Both the position numbers and the translations under genes were made by a program. Below, piece after piece: positions 1 through 10,142 of a DNA stretch of 64,000 nucleotides. The DNA is taken from NCBI RefSeq assembly GCF_000003195.3, contig NC_012871.2:13399682-13463681 (forward strand), in the 5' to 3' direction. Origin of the DNA: Sorghum bicolor. Lineage: Eukaryota; Streptophyta; Magnoliopsida; Poales; Poaceae. Positions within the stretch are counted from its first letter, which is position 1. Each line of letters starts with the position of its first letter. Below the pieces are notes generated by a model, which had not been told where the DNA came from, searched no databases, and was given only the letters and a program-made list of their open reading frames with translations.

Positions 1-463
1 ATGGTGGAGCTGCTATTAATATTATGCCGTATGCAGTATATCGGAAGCTTGGGAAAGGGGATCAGGATTTGACCAAGACCGATATGATGCTTAAAGACTT
101 TGAAGGAAACGTATCTCCAGTTAAGGGGGCAATATGTGTGGAGTTGACCATCGGCAGCAAAACTTTGCCGACAACTTTCTTCGTGATCAGTGGAAAGGGT
201 GCGTACAACTTGTTACTGGGAAGAGATTGGATTCATGCCAATTGTTGCATCCCGTCTACAATGCACCAATGCTTGGTTCAGTGGGTAGGTGACAAAATTG
301 AGATTGTCCCGGGAGATTCTTCTTATGTCATTGCGTCGGCAGAGGCGGATACTTATGAGAAGACCAGGTGCATTTCAGGAGAAGTTTGGGAGAAAGATTT
401 TTTCAAAGTTGCCGATTACGAGATTCCACCGATCCAAGCAGTCGGTTCTGACGAAGGTTTTTA
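1..463 (+). pseudogene. Element 1 retropepsin (protease) C-terminal part
   Basis: An open frame from base 3 encodes the C-terminal half of a retroviral-type aspartic protease: the NIMPY helix region, then the YNLLLGRDWIH motif that typically closes Ty3/Gypsy protease domains (about residues 65-75 of the segment). The catalytic D-[ST]-G lies before the window. The frame closes with TAA at 462-464, next to a run of five T. The downstream RT frame picks up at once in another frame, so a one-base indel in the T run is the likely cause. The protein would cleave the Gag-Pol polyprotein inside virus-like particles. Confidence 0.75.
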
Positions 464-1621
464 ATGGATAGGTTCGCCGATGATGCAAAGTTAGGCCAGG
501 GATTCACATCGGCCGATGAGTTGGTAGAAGTAGATATAGGTAGTGATGATAAACCTAGACCTACTTTTATTAGTTCCAAGTTAAATTCTGAGTGTAAGCA
601 GCAATTAACCGATTTGTTAAAGGAATATAAAGATTGCTTTGCTTGGGATTATACCGAGATGCCTGGTTTAGACCGATCAATTGTCGAACATCGGTTGCCT
701 ATTAAGTCTGGATTTCGGCCACATCAGCAGCCAGCTCGTCGGTGTAATCCTAATATTCTTCCTGACATCAAGGCTGAAATAACTAAACTTATTGAAGCCA
801 AGTTTATTCGACAGTGTCGGTATGCCGAATGGATTTCCAATGTTGTTCCGGTCTACAAGAAGAACGGGAAGCTTCGGGTCTGCATTGATTTCAGGAACCT
901 CAATAAAGCTACGCCGATGGATGGATATCCGATGCCAGTTGCCGATCTATTAGTTGACGCTGCGGCTGGACATCGGATTATCAGCTTCATGGATGGCAAT
1001 GCAGGGTACAATCAAATATTCATGGCTGAAGAAGATATTCCAAAGACCGCATTCAGATGCCCTGGTCATGTTGGGTTGTTCGAATGGATAGTTATGACTT
1101 TTGGCCTTAAGAATGCTGGTGCTACTTATCAAAGGGCCATAAATTTTATTTTTCATGAGTTCATCGGCAAACTGGTAGAGATTTATACTGATGATGTGGT
1201 GGTCAAATCCGGGGACTTCGCAAAACATCTTGCCGATCTACAAAAAGTATTGGAGTGCACGAGGAAGCATGGATTGAAGATGAATCCCAATAAGTGTGCA
1301 TTTGGTGTGTCGGCAGGGTAGTTTCTTGGTTTCATGGTGCATCAAAGGGGGATTGAAATTAGTCGAAGATCTATTGATGCCATCAATAAGATAGTAGCCC
1401 CTACCAACAAGCCTGAGCTCCAGTCCTTGATCGGCAAGGTAAATTTTATCAGGAGATTTATATCTAATCTGTCTGGTAAAATTTGTGCTTTCAGTCCTCT
1501 TCTTAAGTTGAAAGCCGATCAAGAATTTATTTGGGGAAAAGAACAGCAGTTGGCTCTGGATGAAATCAAGAAGTATCTAATGAATCCCCCAGTTCTAATT
1601 CCACCTTAGCAAGGAAAGCCC
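464..1621 (+). pseudogene. Element 1 reverse transcriptase, with in-frame stops
   Basis: This segment encodes a Ty3/Gypsy RT: the R-x-C-I-D-F-R-x-L-N-K-A palm entry, the FMDGNAGYNQI block, the [15 protein letters not shown] block and the active site YTDDVVV (the family usually has YIDD or YVDD). The frame is stopped by TAG at 1319-1321, just before FLGF, and by TAG at 1607-1609 after the NPPVLIPP block. The same frame continues after each stop with family-typical sequence. Both stops sit where related elements have Gln, so CAG to TAG (C to T) is the simplest explanation. RT would copy the element RNA into cDNA; this copy cannot do so unless the stops are suppressed. Confidence 0.85.
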
Positions 1622-1627
1622 TTTAGA

Positions 1628-3694
1628 TTGTACTTGTCTACCGATGGGACGGTTATCGGTTCAGCTTTAATTCAAGAATTTGAAGGGAAAGAGCGTGTAA
1701 TTTATTACTTAAGCAGGAGGTTGATTGATGCTGAGACCAGGTATTCGGCCATTGAGAAACTATGCCTATGCTTGTATTTTTCGTGTATCAAATTGAGGCA
1801 TTACCTGTTATCGGCCGAATGCACTGTTGTTTGCAAAGATGATGTGGTCCGGTACATGCTATCCATGCCGATTATGAGTGGTAGGATCGGTAAATGGATT
1901 TTGGCGCTGTCGGAGTTCGATCTGCGTTATGAATCGGCTAAAGCAGTTAAAGGGCAGATTATGGCCGATTTTGTGACTCAACATTGCGGTGTAGTGGAGA
2001 CCTTGGAGATTGTGCCCTGCACGCTTTTCTTTGATGGATCTACATGTGACCGGAGGGCAGGAATCGGCATAGTGTTAGTTTCCCCTAAGGGGAAGAAGTA
2101 TGAATTTTCCTTGCCGATTGTTGCTACATCAACAAATAATCAGACTGAGTATCAGGCTTTGATCAAGGGATTGGAGTTGTTAAGAGAAGTTCGTGCTGAC
2201 GCCGTCGAAATCTTCGGGGATTCTATGTTGGTTATAAATCAATTGGCCGGGAATTATGAATGCCAAAGTGAAGTTCTCATAACTTATTACGAGAAGAGCA
2301 TGCAACTGTTACAGGAATTCAAAGATTTCCGTTTAGAGCATGTTCCCCGATTGCATAATGAAGAGGCCAATCGGTTAGCTCAGCATGCCTCGGGATATCA
2401 GCCTACGATTAATGCAATATCGGCAATCGGTGCCGATGATTGGAGGAAAGAAATTATTGATTATTTGAAAAATCCATCCAAGAAAGTTGAAAGACGAGTT
2501 CGATTTCAAGCAACCAAGTATGTGCTCCTCGAAGATGAATTGTATTATCGAACTATTGATGGAATTCTTCTCCGATGCTTAGGTGATGATGAAGCTAGGA
2601 GTTTGATGGGAGAGATCCATGAAGGGGTGTGTGGAGCACATCAGTCGGCTTTCAAGATGAAATGGATGATTAGAAGGAATGGATATTTTTGGCCGACCAT
2701 ACTTGAGGATTGCTTTATGTATTTCAAGGGATGTCAAGGTTGTCAAAAGTTTGGTAACATTCAAAGAGCGCCCGCATCGGCTATGAATCCTATTATCAAG
2801 CCTTGGCCGTTTCGGGGATGGGCTATCGATCTGATCGGCCAGATTTATCCACCATCTAGCAAGGGGCATAAGTTTATTCTGGTTGCCACCGATTATTTCA
2901 CTAAATGGGTTGAAGCTATTCCTTTGAAGGTCACATCGGCCAATATGATTGATTTTGTGAAGGAGCACATTATTTACCGATTTGGGATTCCTCAGACAAT
3001 TACTACCGATCAAGACACTATGTTCACATCGGGGGAATTTGATGAATTCGCAATCGGTATGGGGATTAAAGTGTTGAATTCTTCTCCTTATTATGCTCAA
3101 GCCAATGGGCAGGCCGAGGCGTCTAACAAAGGAATTATCAAGCTTATCAAACGAAAGATTGAAGAAAATCCTAAGTGGTGGCATACATTATTAAATGAAG
3201 CGTTGTGGTCCTATCGGATGGCTTGTCATGGATCAACCAAGGTATCACCCTATCAATTGGTGTATGGACATGATGCAGTGTTGCCTTGGGAGATTAAGGC
3301 TGGATCTAGGCGATTATCTTTTCAAGATCAATTGGCTGCCGATGATTATGCCACTTTGATGACCGATGAGTTAGATGATCTAGCAGGACATCGGTTAAAG
3401 GCTTTAATGAGTATAGAAGAAAATAAGAAGAGAGTTGCTAGATGGTATGATAAGAAAGTAAAGGCTAAGGAGTTTGCCGATGGGGATTTGGTATGGAAAT
3501 TAATTTTACCAATCGGGACTAAAAGTTCGAAGTTTGGAAAGTGGTCTCCTAATTGGGAAGGTCCTTATCGGATAAGTCGATCGGCTCCTGGTAATGCCTA
3601 TATTCTAGAAACTCTTGAAGGAGTTGAATTTCCCAGAGCATTAAATAGCAAATATTTAAAAAAGTACTACCCCAGCATATGGGTCGATGCATAA
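1628..3694 (+). CDS. Element 1 RNase H, archaeal-type RNase H and integrase
   Basis: The frame is 688 codons and uninterrupted. In order: a degenerate native RNase H (about residues 1-120); a second RNase H of archaeal type (about 135-260) with FFDGS, TEYQA and FGDS acidic residues; the integrase HHCC zinc region (about 320-375, ending CQGC); the catalytic core (about 385-540) with Asp in AIDLIG, Asp in TTDQDTMF and Glu in GQAEASN; and a C-terminal tail with the GPYR motif near 650. It is the 3' part of pol, downstream of the broken RT. The first Met is probably not a natural start, since this region is made as part of Gag-Pol. It ends 160 bp before the stop of a convergent antisense gene. 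Confidence 0.85.
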   Translation: MYLSTDGTVIGSALIQEFEGKERVIYYLSRRLIDAETRYSAIEKLCLCLYFSCIKLRHYLLSAECTVVCKDDVVRYMLSMPIMSGRIGKWILALSEFDLRYESAKAVKGQIMADFVTQHCGVVETLEIVPCTLFFDGSTCDRRAGIGIVLVSPKGKKYEFSLPIVATSTNNQTEYQALIKGLELLREVRADAVEIFGDSMLVINQLAGNYECQSEVLITYYEKSMQLLQEFKDFRLEHVPRLHNEEANRLAQHASGYQPTINAISAIGADDWRKEIIDYLKNPSKKVERRVRFQATKYVLLEDELYYRTIDGILLRCLGDDEARSLMGEIHEGVCGAHQSAFKMKWMIRRNGYFWPTILEDCFMYFKGCQGCQKFGNIQRAPASAMNPIIKPWPFRGWAIDLIGQIYPPSSKGHKFILVATDYFTKWVEAIPLKVTSANMIDFVKEHIIYRFGIPQTITTDQDTMFTSGEFDEFAIGMGIKVLNSSPYYAQANGQAEASNKGIIKLIKRKIEENPKWWHTLLNEALWSYRMACHGSTKVSPYQLVYGHDAVLPWEIKAGSRRLSFQDQLAADDYATLMTDELDDLAGHRLKALMSIEENKKRVARWYDKKVKAKEFADGDLVWKLILPIGTKSSKFGKWSPNWEGPYRISRSAPGNAYILETLEGVEFPRALNSKYLKKYYPSIWVDA

Positions 3695-3704
3695 AAGTTT
3701 AAGT

Positions 3705-3790
3705 GCCGATAACACTCCTATCGGCTGGATTAGAATGTATCTGGGGCCAGACTTAATGTTTCAAAAGATGCCGATAACAGTCCTATCGGC
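3705..3790. repeat. Two tandem-spaced hairpins between convergent genes of element 1
   Basis: GCCGATA and TATCGGC form 7-bp perfect stems with 7-nt loops at 3705-3725, and a near-identical hairpin recurs at 3770-3790. Each lies in a direct repeat about 65 bp apart. They fall exactly between the end of pol (+, 3694) and the end of the antisense gene (-, 3853). A role in ending transcription or processing RNA on both strands is only inference. Confidence 0.6.
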
Positions 3791-3852
3791 TAGACTAAGA
3801 CATTAAGAAAACTGAAATGCAGAGGAGTGAAGACGTGTTGCCGTTGAAAGCT

Positions 3853-4548
3853 TCAGATATTCAGCAGCGCCTGGATCGCCGATATGGCACGCAACCGGAT
3901 TTGGTTGGCTGTTTCTATCTCTTTGGCATCATCATCGGCAGAACCTTCTATCGGCCTCAGCTTCTTCTTCAACTGCAGCGCTTTGCGACCGTGGGCATTT
4001 CGCTCTTGCTCGAGGTGCTTGATGGTCTCCGGCAGTTGACTTTCTTCTTGCTGGACTTGGGATAGGGCATCCTCCACTTGCTTGAGTTCTGCCAGCAGGG
4101 CTTCTCTTTTTGCCGATAGATCAGAGATTTTCTGCTTCAATGCATCGCCTGAGGACTTTAAGGTGCCGATGTTCTTGTGCTTCTCATCGGCTAAGAGTTT
4201 CTCTTTCATCATCTCCTCAGAGAGCTGGGTTTGAGCAGCTCTATCGGCAAGGCGCCGAGTGGCTCTCTGGTACTGCAGCTGGCGACTTTCTAGATGTGCG
4301 GCCTGGAAGAGGGTTTCTTCAGCATCGGTAGGAATCTGGCCTCTAAGGGTCTTGAACAGAACCTTGGCCGGGTCGGAATCATTAACTAGTTGAGCTGTAT
4401 CTTGATGAAGGATAGCCGATAGTTCTTCCAGCTTAGCCCTGGTCTCTGCCGATACAATCCCAACTGCCGGGGAGGAACTTGCTTCCTCACCTTCCTCTTC
4501 GGAGATATCAATGGCGAAGGAAAATAAGCGGTCGGGAGAGTCTTGTTC
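3853..4548 (-). CDS. Antisense gene of element 1, last exon (coiled-coil C-terminus)
   Basis: This is exon 6 of the gene whose exons 1-5 lie at 29297-31810. An acceptor (CTCTCTCAG) ends at 4549 and the exon runs from 4548 to the TAA at 3853, 231 codons without a stop. After an acidic stretch rich in Ser and Glu, most of it is heptad-like and charged (Lys, Glu, Gln, Leu), which predicts a long coiled coil over about the last 150 residues. It is read opposite to pol and converges with it. Element 2 lies 83 bp upstream, in the preceding intron/donor region, so this exon is now cut off from its promoter by 24.7 kb. Confidence 0.7.
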   Translation of the reverse strand, partial: EQDSPDRLFSFAIDISEEEGEEASSSPAVGIVSAETRAKLEELSAILHQDTAQLVNDSDPAKVLFKTLRGQIPTDAEETLFQAAHLESRQLQYQRATRRLADRAAQTQLSEEMMKEKLLADEKHKNIGTLKSSGDALKQKISDLSAKREALLAELKQVEDALSQVQQEESQLPETIKHLEQERNAHGRKALQLKKKLRPIEGSADDDAKEIETANQIRLRAISAIQALLNI

Positions 4549-4626
4549 CTGAGAGAGAAGATAAAATGAGTCATTCTTATGGTCAAAACATCGGCAAATG
4601 ATACTGGTGGAAGATTGGATGGCTTA

Positions 4627-4631
4627 CTTGT
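4627..4631. repeat. Left target-site copy of element 2 (CTTGT)
   Basis: The five bases before the element 2 5' LTR are CTTGT; those after the 3' LTR (29296-29300) are CTTGC. One mismatch separates them, consistent with a 5-bp target duplication and one later change. Confidence 0.7.
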
Positions 4632-7600
4632 TGTAACATCCCCGATGTTATGGTTACTAAAAAGGGATCATGTCATCATGAGCATTGCAAAGCATATTTG
4701 TTAAGCACATTAGTATGCATCAACTTAAAACAAGTTTACTTTGATTGCTTGAGCTTAGGGAGGTAGAGTGTGCTTATGTGGTGTGTTGATGCTTGTGTGG
4801 TTGCTAAAAACCCTAGGGTGGAAGATTTCCGAGAGCAAGGGGGGGAAACCCTGATTTTTGGATCCTAGATTTGCCCCCTTTTGCATAAGTCAAAAACCAA
4901 GCAAAATTTGAGGTTGAGTTCAAAAGCAAAGTTGTAGCTCTTGGCAAGATGTACAACTTTGGTGTTTTGAGTTTTTGAAGTTTCAATACAAAATTCAAAG
5001 TAATTTTGAAAATACAGATTTCCAGAAAGTGTCCCCTTTTCCAACTTAAACCCCCAAATCAAAATCCATTTGGAATTTTAAAAAGTGGTCAACATGAAAG
5101 TTGTAGAGCACAAAAAGTTGAGCAACTTTCATGTTGGGAGTTTTTCAAGTTGTTATGCAAAATCAAAAGTAATTTTGGAAATCCTGTTTTGTCCCCAATT
5201 CAAAAATTTGAATTTCTTTGAATTGAGTTCAATTTCAAAACTGTTTGGCCAAATTAGCTATTTTCTACTCAGAATCAGCCCTGGCCACCAAAAGATGATT
5301 TGTAGCTTATAAAATTTGGAACAACTTTTGTTTTCACACAAATTTGACTCCAGTTCAAATTTCGGCTGAATTTCACAAAGTCCAGAAAAGAGGGGATAAG
5401 GGTCTCCTACAGTGACCCGATAGGGATCACCGGCTCCCTGTCCAGCACGGCCGCCGCGCGCGCAGCGCCGCGTGCGCGCGCGCAGGCACGCAGCCTGCCT
5501 GCCTGCTAGCGTCGCCAGGCGACGTGGATGCCTCGGACTTGCTTTCCCCTCCACTTGAGCGCAGCGTGGACGACGCCGTGCACTCCCTCCGTCCTGAGCC
5601 AAGGAACCCGACGAGCCCTTCTCTTCAAAATTCGCCATAACCACTCCTTCCTGAGCCAAATTGAGTACTCTGCCGTATTCGCCACCTCCTTGCAGACCCA
5701 GAGCACCCCCGAGCTCACTCCCTAACCCCCTCAAACGCCAGAGCTTCTCCTTCTTCTCTAAGTCCGGCCGGCGTCACCGCCGTGGAACCCTTCACGTGAG
5801 CACGTTGCTCCAATCGGTACCACGCCTTACCAGCGATCGTTTCGAACTCCTCTCGTTTCCCCGATGCTCATGCGCTCGCTTCTTCTTCCTGGACGTGAGC
5901 AGGACCCCCGGAACGACTTCGCCGGAGCCGAAGCATCCGCCCGACCGCACGGCCACCGTCGCCAAGCCTCTCTACTGCTTCTCCCGCCGTGGTGATGTGA
6001 GCACCATGAGCCCCACTTCTTCCCGGACCTCCCGGACCTGCTGGTTCACGCTCTACCGAACCCTCGTGCCCGGTCCTCGGCGACCGACGCGGCCGTCCGC
6101 CATTTGTGTGGTTGAGGTGGAAAGAGAGCGGGAGAGCGTCCGGGAGTGGTAGCTTTGGAGTCGCAGGGTTGACGCGGTGCTGGTGCGCATGCGCGCGGGG
6201 GCCGAGGAACTCGCTAACGGTCGCCGGAGCGGCGGCAGCACCGCCGTGAGCGAGGGAGGCGAAACTGACGAGCGGGACCCGCTCGTCAGTGACCATGCGG
6301 AGAGGGGAGCGCGCGCGCGGCGCCCGCGTGGGCCGAGCAAAGCGGGCCGGCCTGCGGGCCGATTTCCCAACCGCGTGCTGCAGTGACTTTTCCTTTTTCC
6401 TTTTTGTGCAGTTTTTGCTACATGTTTGAATTTGTGTAATAATTCGTGTGTTAATCCAAAAATCATGGAAATTTTTGTGTAGATTCTCTGAAATAAGTAG
6501 GACCCAAGAAAAATATTAAGTTCTGTTTTCTAGTGGTTTACAAGTATATAAAAATTGCCTCTTTTATCTAATGAATAAAACTTCTATGAATTTTAGTAAT
6601 TTATTAGAGTGTCCAAAAATCACCAAAAATTGTGGAGAGCCTCTGAGTGGTATTCCCTGGCTCCACACAAAATTTGGTGGCATTTGGATAATATTTGATT
6701 AAAATATTAATAAATCCTTATTTAGTACTTATATAATAATTCCAAAATAATTAGATAGTGATTAGTGAAATCCTCATAATTAAGGTTGAGTGATTTTGGG
6801 GATTGGGTGATGACCTGAGGTCATTAACCCTAATGACCTTTGGCATTTTATTATTGTTTAGCCTTAATGCTTAATTACTGTCATTAGCAGTTGATTAAGA
6901 ATTAATTAAGGTAATAGGATTAATAATTAGTTAATTCAGGTTAATTATGAATTAAAAGAGATTTTACTTTACAGATGCAACCTCTTGGGTAAAAACATTA
7001 AGATGCTAAACAACTTTATTTAGTGATAATTCTGTATTGCATTAGGAAAACAAATTGTACTTGATTCGGTCCTTTTTGCACATTTGTCATACGCATATCA
7101 TGAGCATTCATCATTTTGCGTATAGTGTCCGTGACCGAAGGAGCGCCCGTGGAACCGAACCCCGAGGTCGGTGCTCCATTCGAAGAAGTAGGATCCGAGA
7201 CTTGGGAAGTCTCCGAGGGTCCCTCTCTGCCCTGCAACCAAGGCAAGCCCCGGATGCATTAACCCCTCCTTGGATGTTTTAAATCTTTTATCACTTATGA
7301 ATTGAAAATGCTGCATTAGATAGTTGAGAATTGGGTTAACCTACTTGCTGCATTTACTGCCTTGATATTTGTTATCTTGTCCTTGGCACCTGTTTTACTT
7401 TAAAAACTGCGTAGTGATGCTTAGCCCTGCTACTAGATAGGTTTTCAAGCAAAGTTTGAAGGGTTGTTGTGGAATACACTTTTGATCAATGATGTTTCAA
7501 TTTGAGACCGGTCGGTGGACTTGCTTTAAGAATGGAGTCTTAAAGTAGTGTCTCCAACTGTGTCGAGTAAGGACTGTTCCGTTGATGGCCTGCTGGGTTG

Positions 7601-8851
7601 AGAATTTATAGTACTAGCCACTTGCCCTCGGTAAGCCCGGTCTTGTGATCCCTCGACGCGAACAGCTACTCGCGCATTGGGAGTGGAAAGATGGCGAGAG
7701 TAACGTGTGCCCACCTTACGGATCTGAGATGACCGGAAAACATCTAGATCGGCTGTAGGATGGTGGGGTACTGTGCTCTCGGGTGCCGCGAACCTGGTCA
7801 AATTTGGGAAGAGCCTGACTTGGGTTGATATATGCAAGATTTGGTTCTACATATGTCGGGTGGTTAGGAACTCCAGCTGGATTGCTAAGCGATTCGAATC
7901 GTCGTTGCTCCCCGATTGGGAGACTCAATTCCTTCGACCCTCATCGTAGTTAAATATGCAACTGAATGATAAAATGAGAAAGGGGAAAATGTCTCATGAG
8001 GTTCGGATCCCAATTCTCGGACTCATAGCGACATGAAGCTATGGCCATCGATAAATAATACTTGATGTTAGGATTAGGAACTCACGGATTCGTCTGTGGG
8101 GAACAACTAGTTAAACTGTCCTCGAACTCCTCGGCCTCTGCGGGAGAGGAATTCGCGGTTAAAACTTGAAAACAAGGATGCACTACTAGTAAGCTTTTAG
8201 CAAAACATTTTGGCTCCTTGCTCAGCCACCCCTTGTCTACCCTAAGCCTGCATCCCTAAGTTCTCCTCTTTTCCCATCGGGTAAGTCTTGTTGAGTACTC
8301 CCGTACTCAGGGTTTCAATACCCCTGTTGCAGGTGAAGCACAGGAGCCGACTTGCTTCGGACCCTGTTGTGTGACCGTCGTCGAGGTTGACGACGAAGAA
8401 GAGTGAGCGTGACCCATGGGCAGGGTCTGTAAATTTGTACTGTCTGTACTAAAGTTTCAGTTGCTCCGCTGGACCAGGCTTGTAATAACACTCTACTATT
8501 TGGAAGAACTCCTTTTGTAAATTAAGTTATGTAATACTTCCGCTGTTTTACTCTGAAATATTATTTTAGTCTTGTGTCGTTTGAGTTACTGCTTTATCTT
8601 CGCAACGAATGATCCTGGTGTTAAGGTGGCTACTTGCTATCCTGTAAGGGCGAGAAGAAGCAGTTCTCGTTGTTTGACCATTACCAGTGGTCAGAACGAG
8701 CCAGCTTGGTACGCCACAGGTAGCAGTGGAATGAGCGTCCAGCGATGCTCATCGGACTTCTAAGGTGGGAGGACTCCCGGCATCACCGTCAGAGGTCCTT
8801 AGGACAATGGCAGGTGCCGGTGGGCCCAAACACTTAGGGGATTCTGCCACA
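4632..8851 (+). repeat. Element 2 5' LTR
   Basis: It starts TGTAACATCCCCGATG and ends CCACA, next to the primer-binding site. At about 4220 bp it is far longer than most plant LTRs. Its composition is patchwork: AT-rich outer parts and a very GC-rich block at about 5410-6390 containing alternating CGCG runs. Several small open frames inside it are duplicated in the other LTR but carry no recognisable domain. It ends with the sequence that is split by element 3 in the other copy. Confidence 0.95.
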
Positions 8852-8853
8852 GC

Positions 8854-8865
8854 TGGTATCAGAGC
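8854..8865 (+). other. Primer-binding site of element 2
   Basis: TGGTATCAGAGC, two bases after the LTR, is the usual complement of the 3' end of plant initiator tRNA-Met and primes minus-strand cDNA synthesis. Confidence 0.9.
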
Positions 8866-9224
8866 ATTCGTTGCTAAGATGACTGCTGTAACTATTGAAA
8901 AACTTCAAAATTCGTTTGGATCTAATACTATGAACCTGCATATTTTGAGTCCAAGTGCTTAGTCCTAACCTACCCCTGTCTATAGGCCTTCTTAGAATTT
9001 TTGGAAGTGGTATGGAGGAGCAACATAAAGTATTGCCCTATGTTGTAAAAGTTTAAAGTAATATCGTTACGAATTGTTAGTAGGAATCATAAGTTTGTGC
9101 ATGCATCATGATGTATTAACTGGTTAAGTTCCTTCCTTCTTGTTTGGGTTGGGTGAATAGAATCAATCCTATTCTTGCTAACCTTTAAGGTCTCTCTTAC
9201 TAATCTAAACTTACCCTCTACAGG

Positions 9225-9929
9225 ATGGCTCGTCAGAAGCAGACCCCGCGTAAGCGGACCGGTCCAAAAGGAGTTCCCCGACATCAGCTAGCTCCACGCA
9301 GTGATCAAGCCAGTAGTAGTCGTTCACCGCCTCAGCAGGAGGTGGACAGGTTGTCTGCCGAGTTGACTGAGGTGATGAGAGAGAGAATGTACAATGTTAT
9401 GGAGATTGGCAAACTTAAAGCTCAACTAGCCAAAGAAAAACAAGCTACGGAGAACTGTGAGGCTATGTTGTCCCGGATGGTGGAGGAGCGGAATGCAGCC
9501 ATTGCCCGAGAGGAAGAAGCTAGGAGCACACACAAGCATGAGCTAACTAGGATGAATGCAAAGCTGGGCAAGGCCAGGTATCTTAAGGATTTGTACGTGA
9601 AGATGGCGGCCACGGTCACCGCACAGCGGGATGTCGCGTGGCAACGAGAGGACCAGCTCCAGCTGGAGAAACTGGAGCTGGCACACCACTTAGATACTGT
9701 CAATGACCTGGCTATGCAATATCGTGATATTGCATTTGATCTGTATCATCAGCTCCACCCACCTCCCGGCGAAGGGGAAATGGATACGGATGGCGAGTTG
9801 GCAGACGATGGGGAACCCGATCCCGGCCTCAGTGATGAAGAGGAGTCCGACCCCGATGACCACAACCCAGGGGGTAATCAGGATGATGGCAATGACGACC
9901 CGGGCTACAGCTCTGGCCACACCGATTAG
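9225..9929 (+). CDS. ORF0 of element 2, coiled-coil protein
   Basis: A 234-aa frame starts at ATG 9225, before gag and separate from it by 213 bp. Residues 1-40 are basic (Arg, Lys, Gln, Pro). Residues 40-165 are heptad-like and charged, predicting a coiled coil. The last 45 residues are strongly acidic (Asp, Glu, Gly). No catalytic motif is seen. Chromoviruses of the RIRE3/RIRE8 type are known to carry such an ORF0 of unknown function, and the position here fits. The frame has no disruption although pol of the same copy is broken. Confidence 0.7.
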   Translation: MARQKQTPRKRTGPKGVPRHQLAPRSDQASSSRSPPQQEVDRLSAELTEVMRERMYNVMEIGKLKAQLAKEKQATENCEAMLSRMVEERNAAIAREEEARSTHKHELTRMNAKLGKARYLKDLYVKMAATVTAQRDVAWQREDQLQLEKLELAHHLDTVNDLAMQYRDIAFDLYHQLHPPPGEGEMDTDGELADDGEPDPGLSDEEESDPDDHNPGGNQDDGNDDPGYSSGHTD

Positions 9930-10142
9930 TTCGGTGAAACCGAGGGCAACGTCGTTGTAGGAGTCCTAGCTTGCCGTAGCGGGGTTCGGGTTTGTAATAT
10001 AAGTTCTCTTTCGGTTTGAGAAGTGGTACCTATTTACTCTTGGTGTGTCGAGCTAATGTTTAATAAGTGAATGGAAGAATGTAAGATATGTTCTGTGTTA
10101 TGAATTTCACGTGGTAACAGGTATCTACGACTCTTGTAACAG

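Noticed and set aside
5661..6152. 163-codon frame inside the element 2 LTR, repeated at 15914-16405
   Set aside because: Identical in both LTRs simply because the LTRs are identical; Arg/Ser/Pro-rich GC sequence without a domain, overlapped by equal-sized frames on minus.
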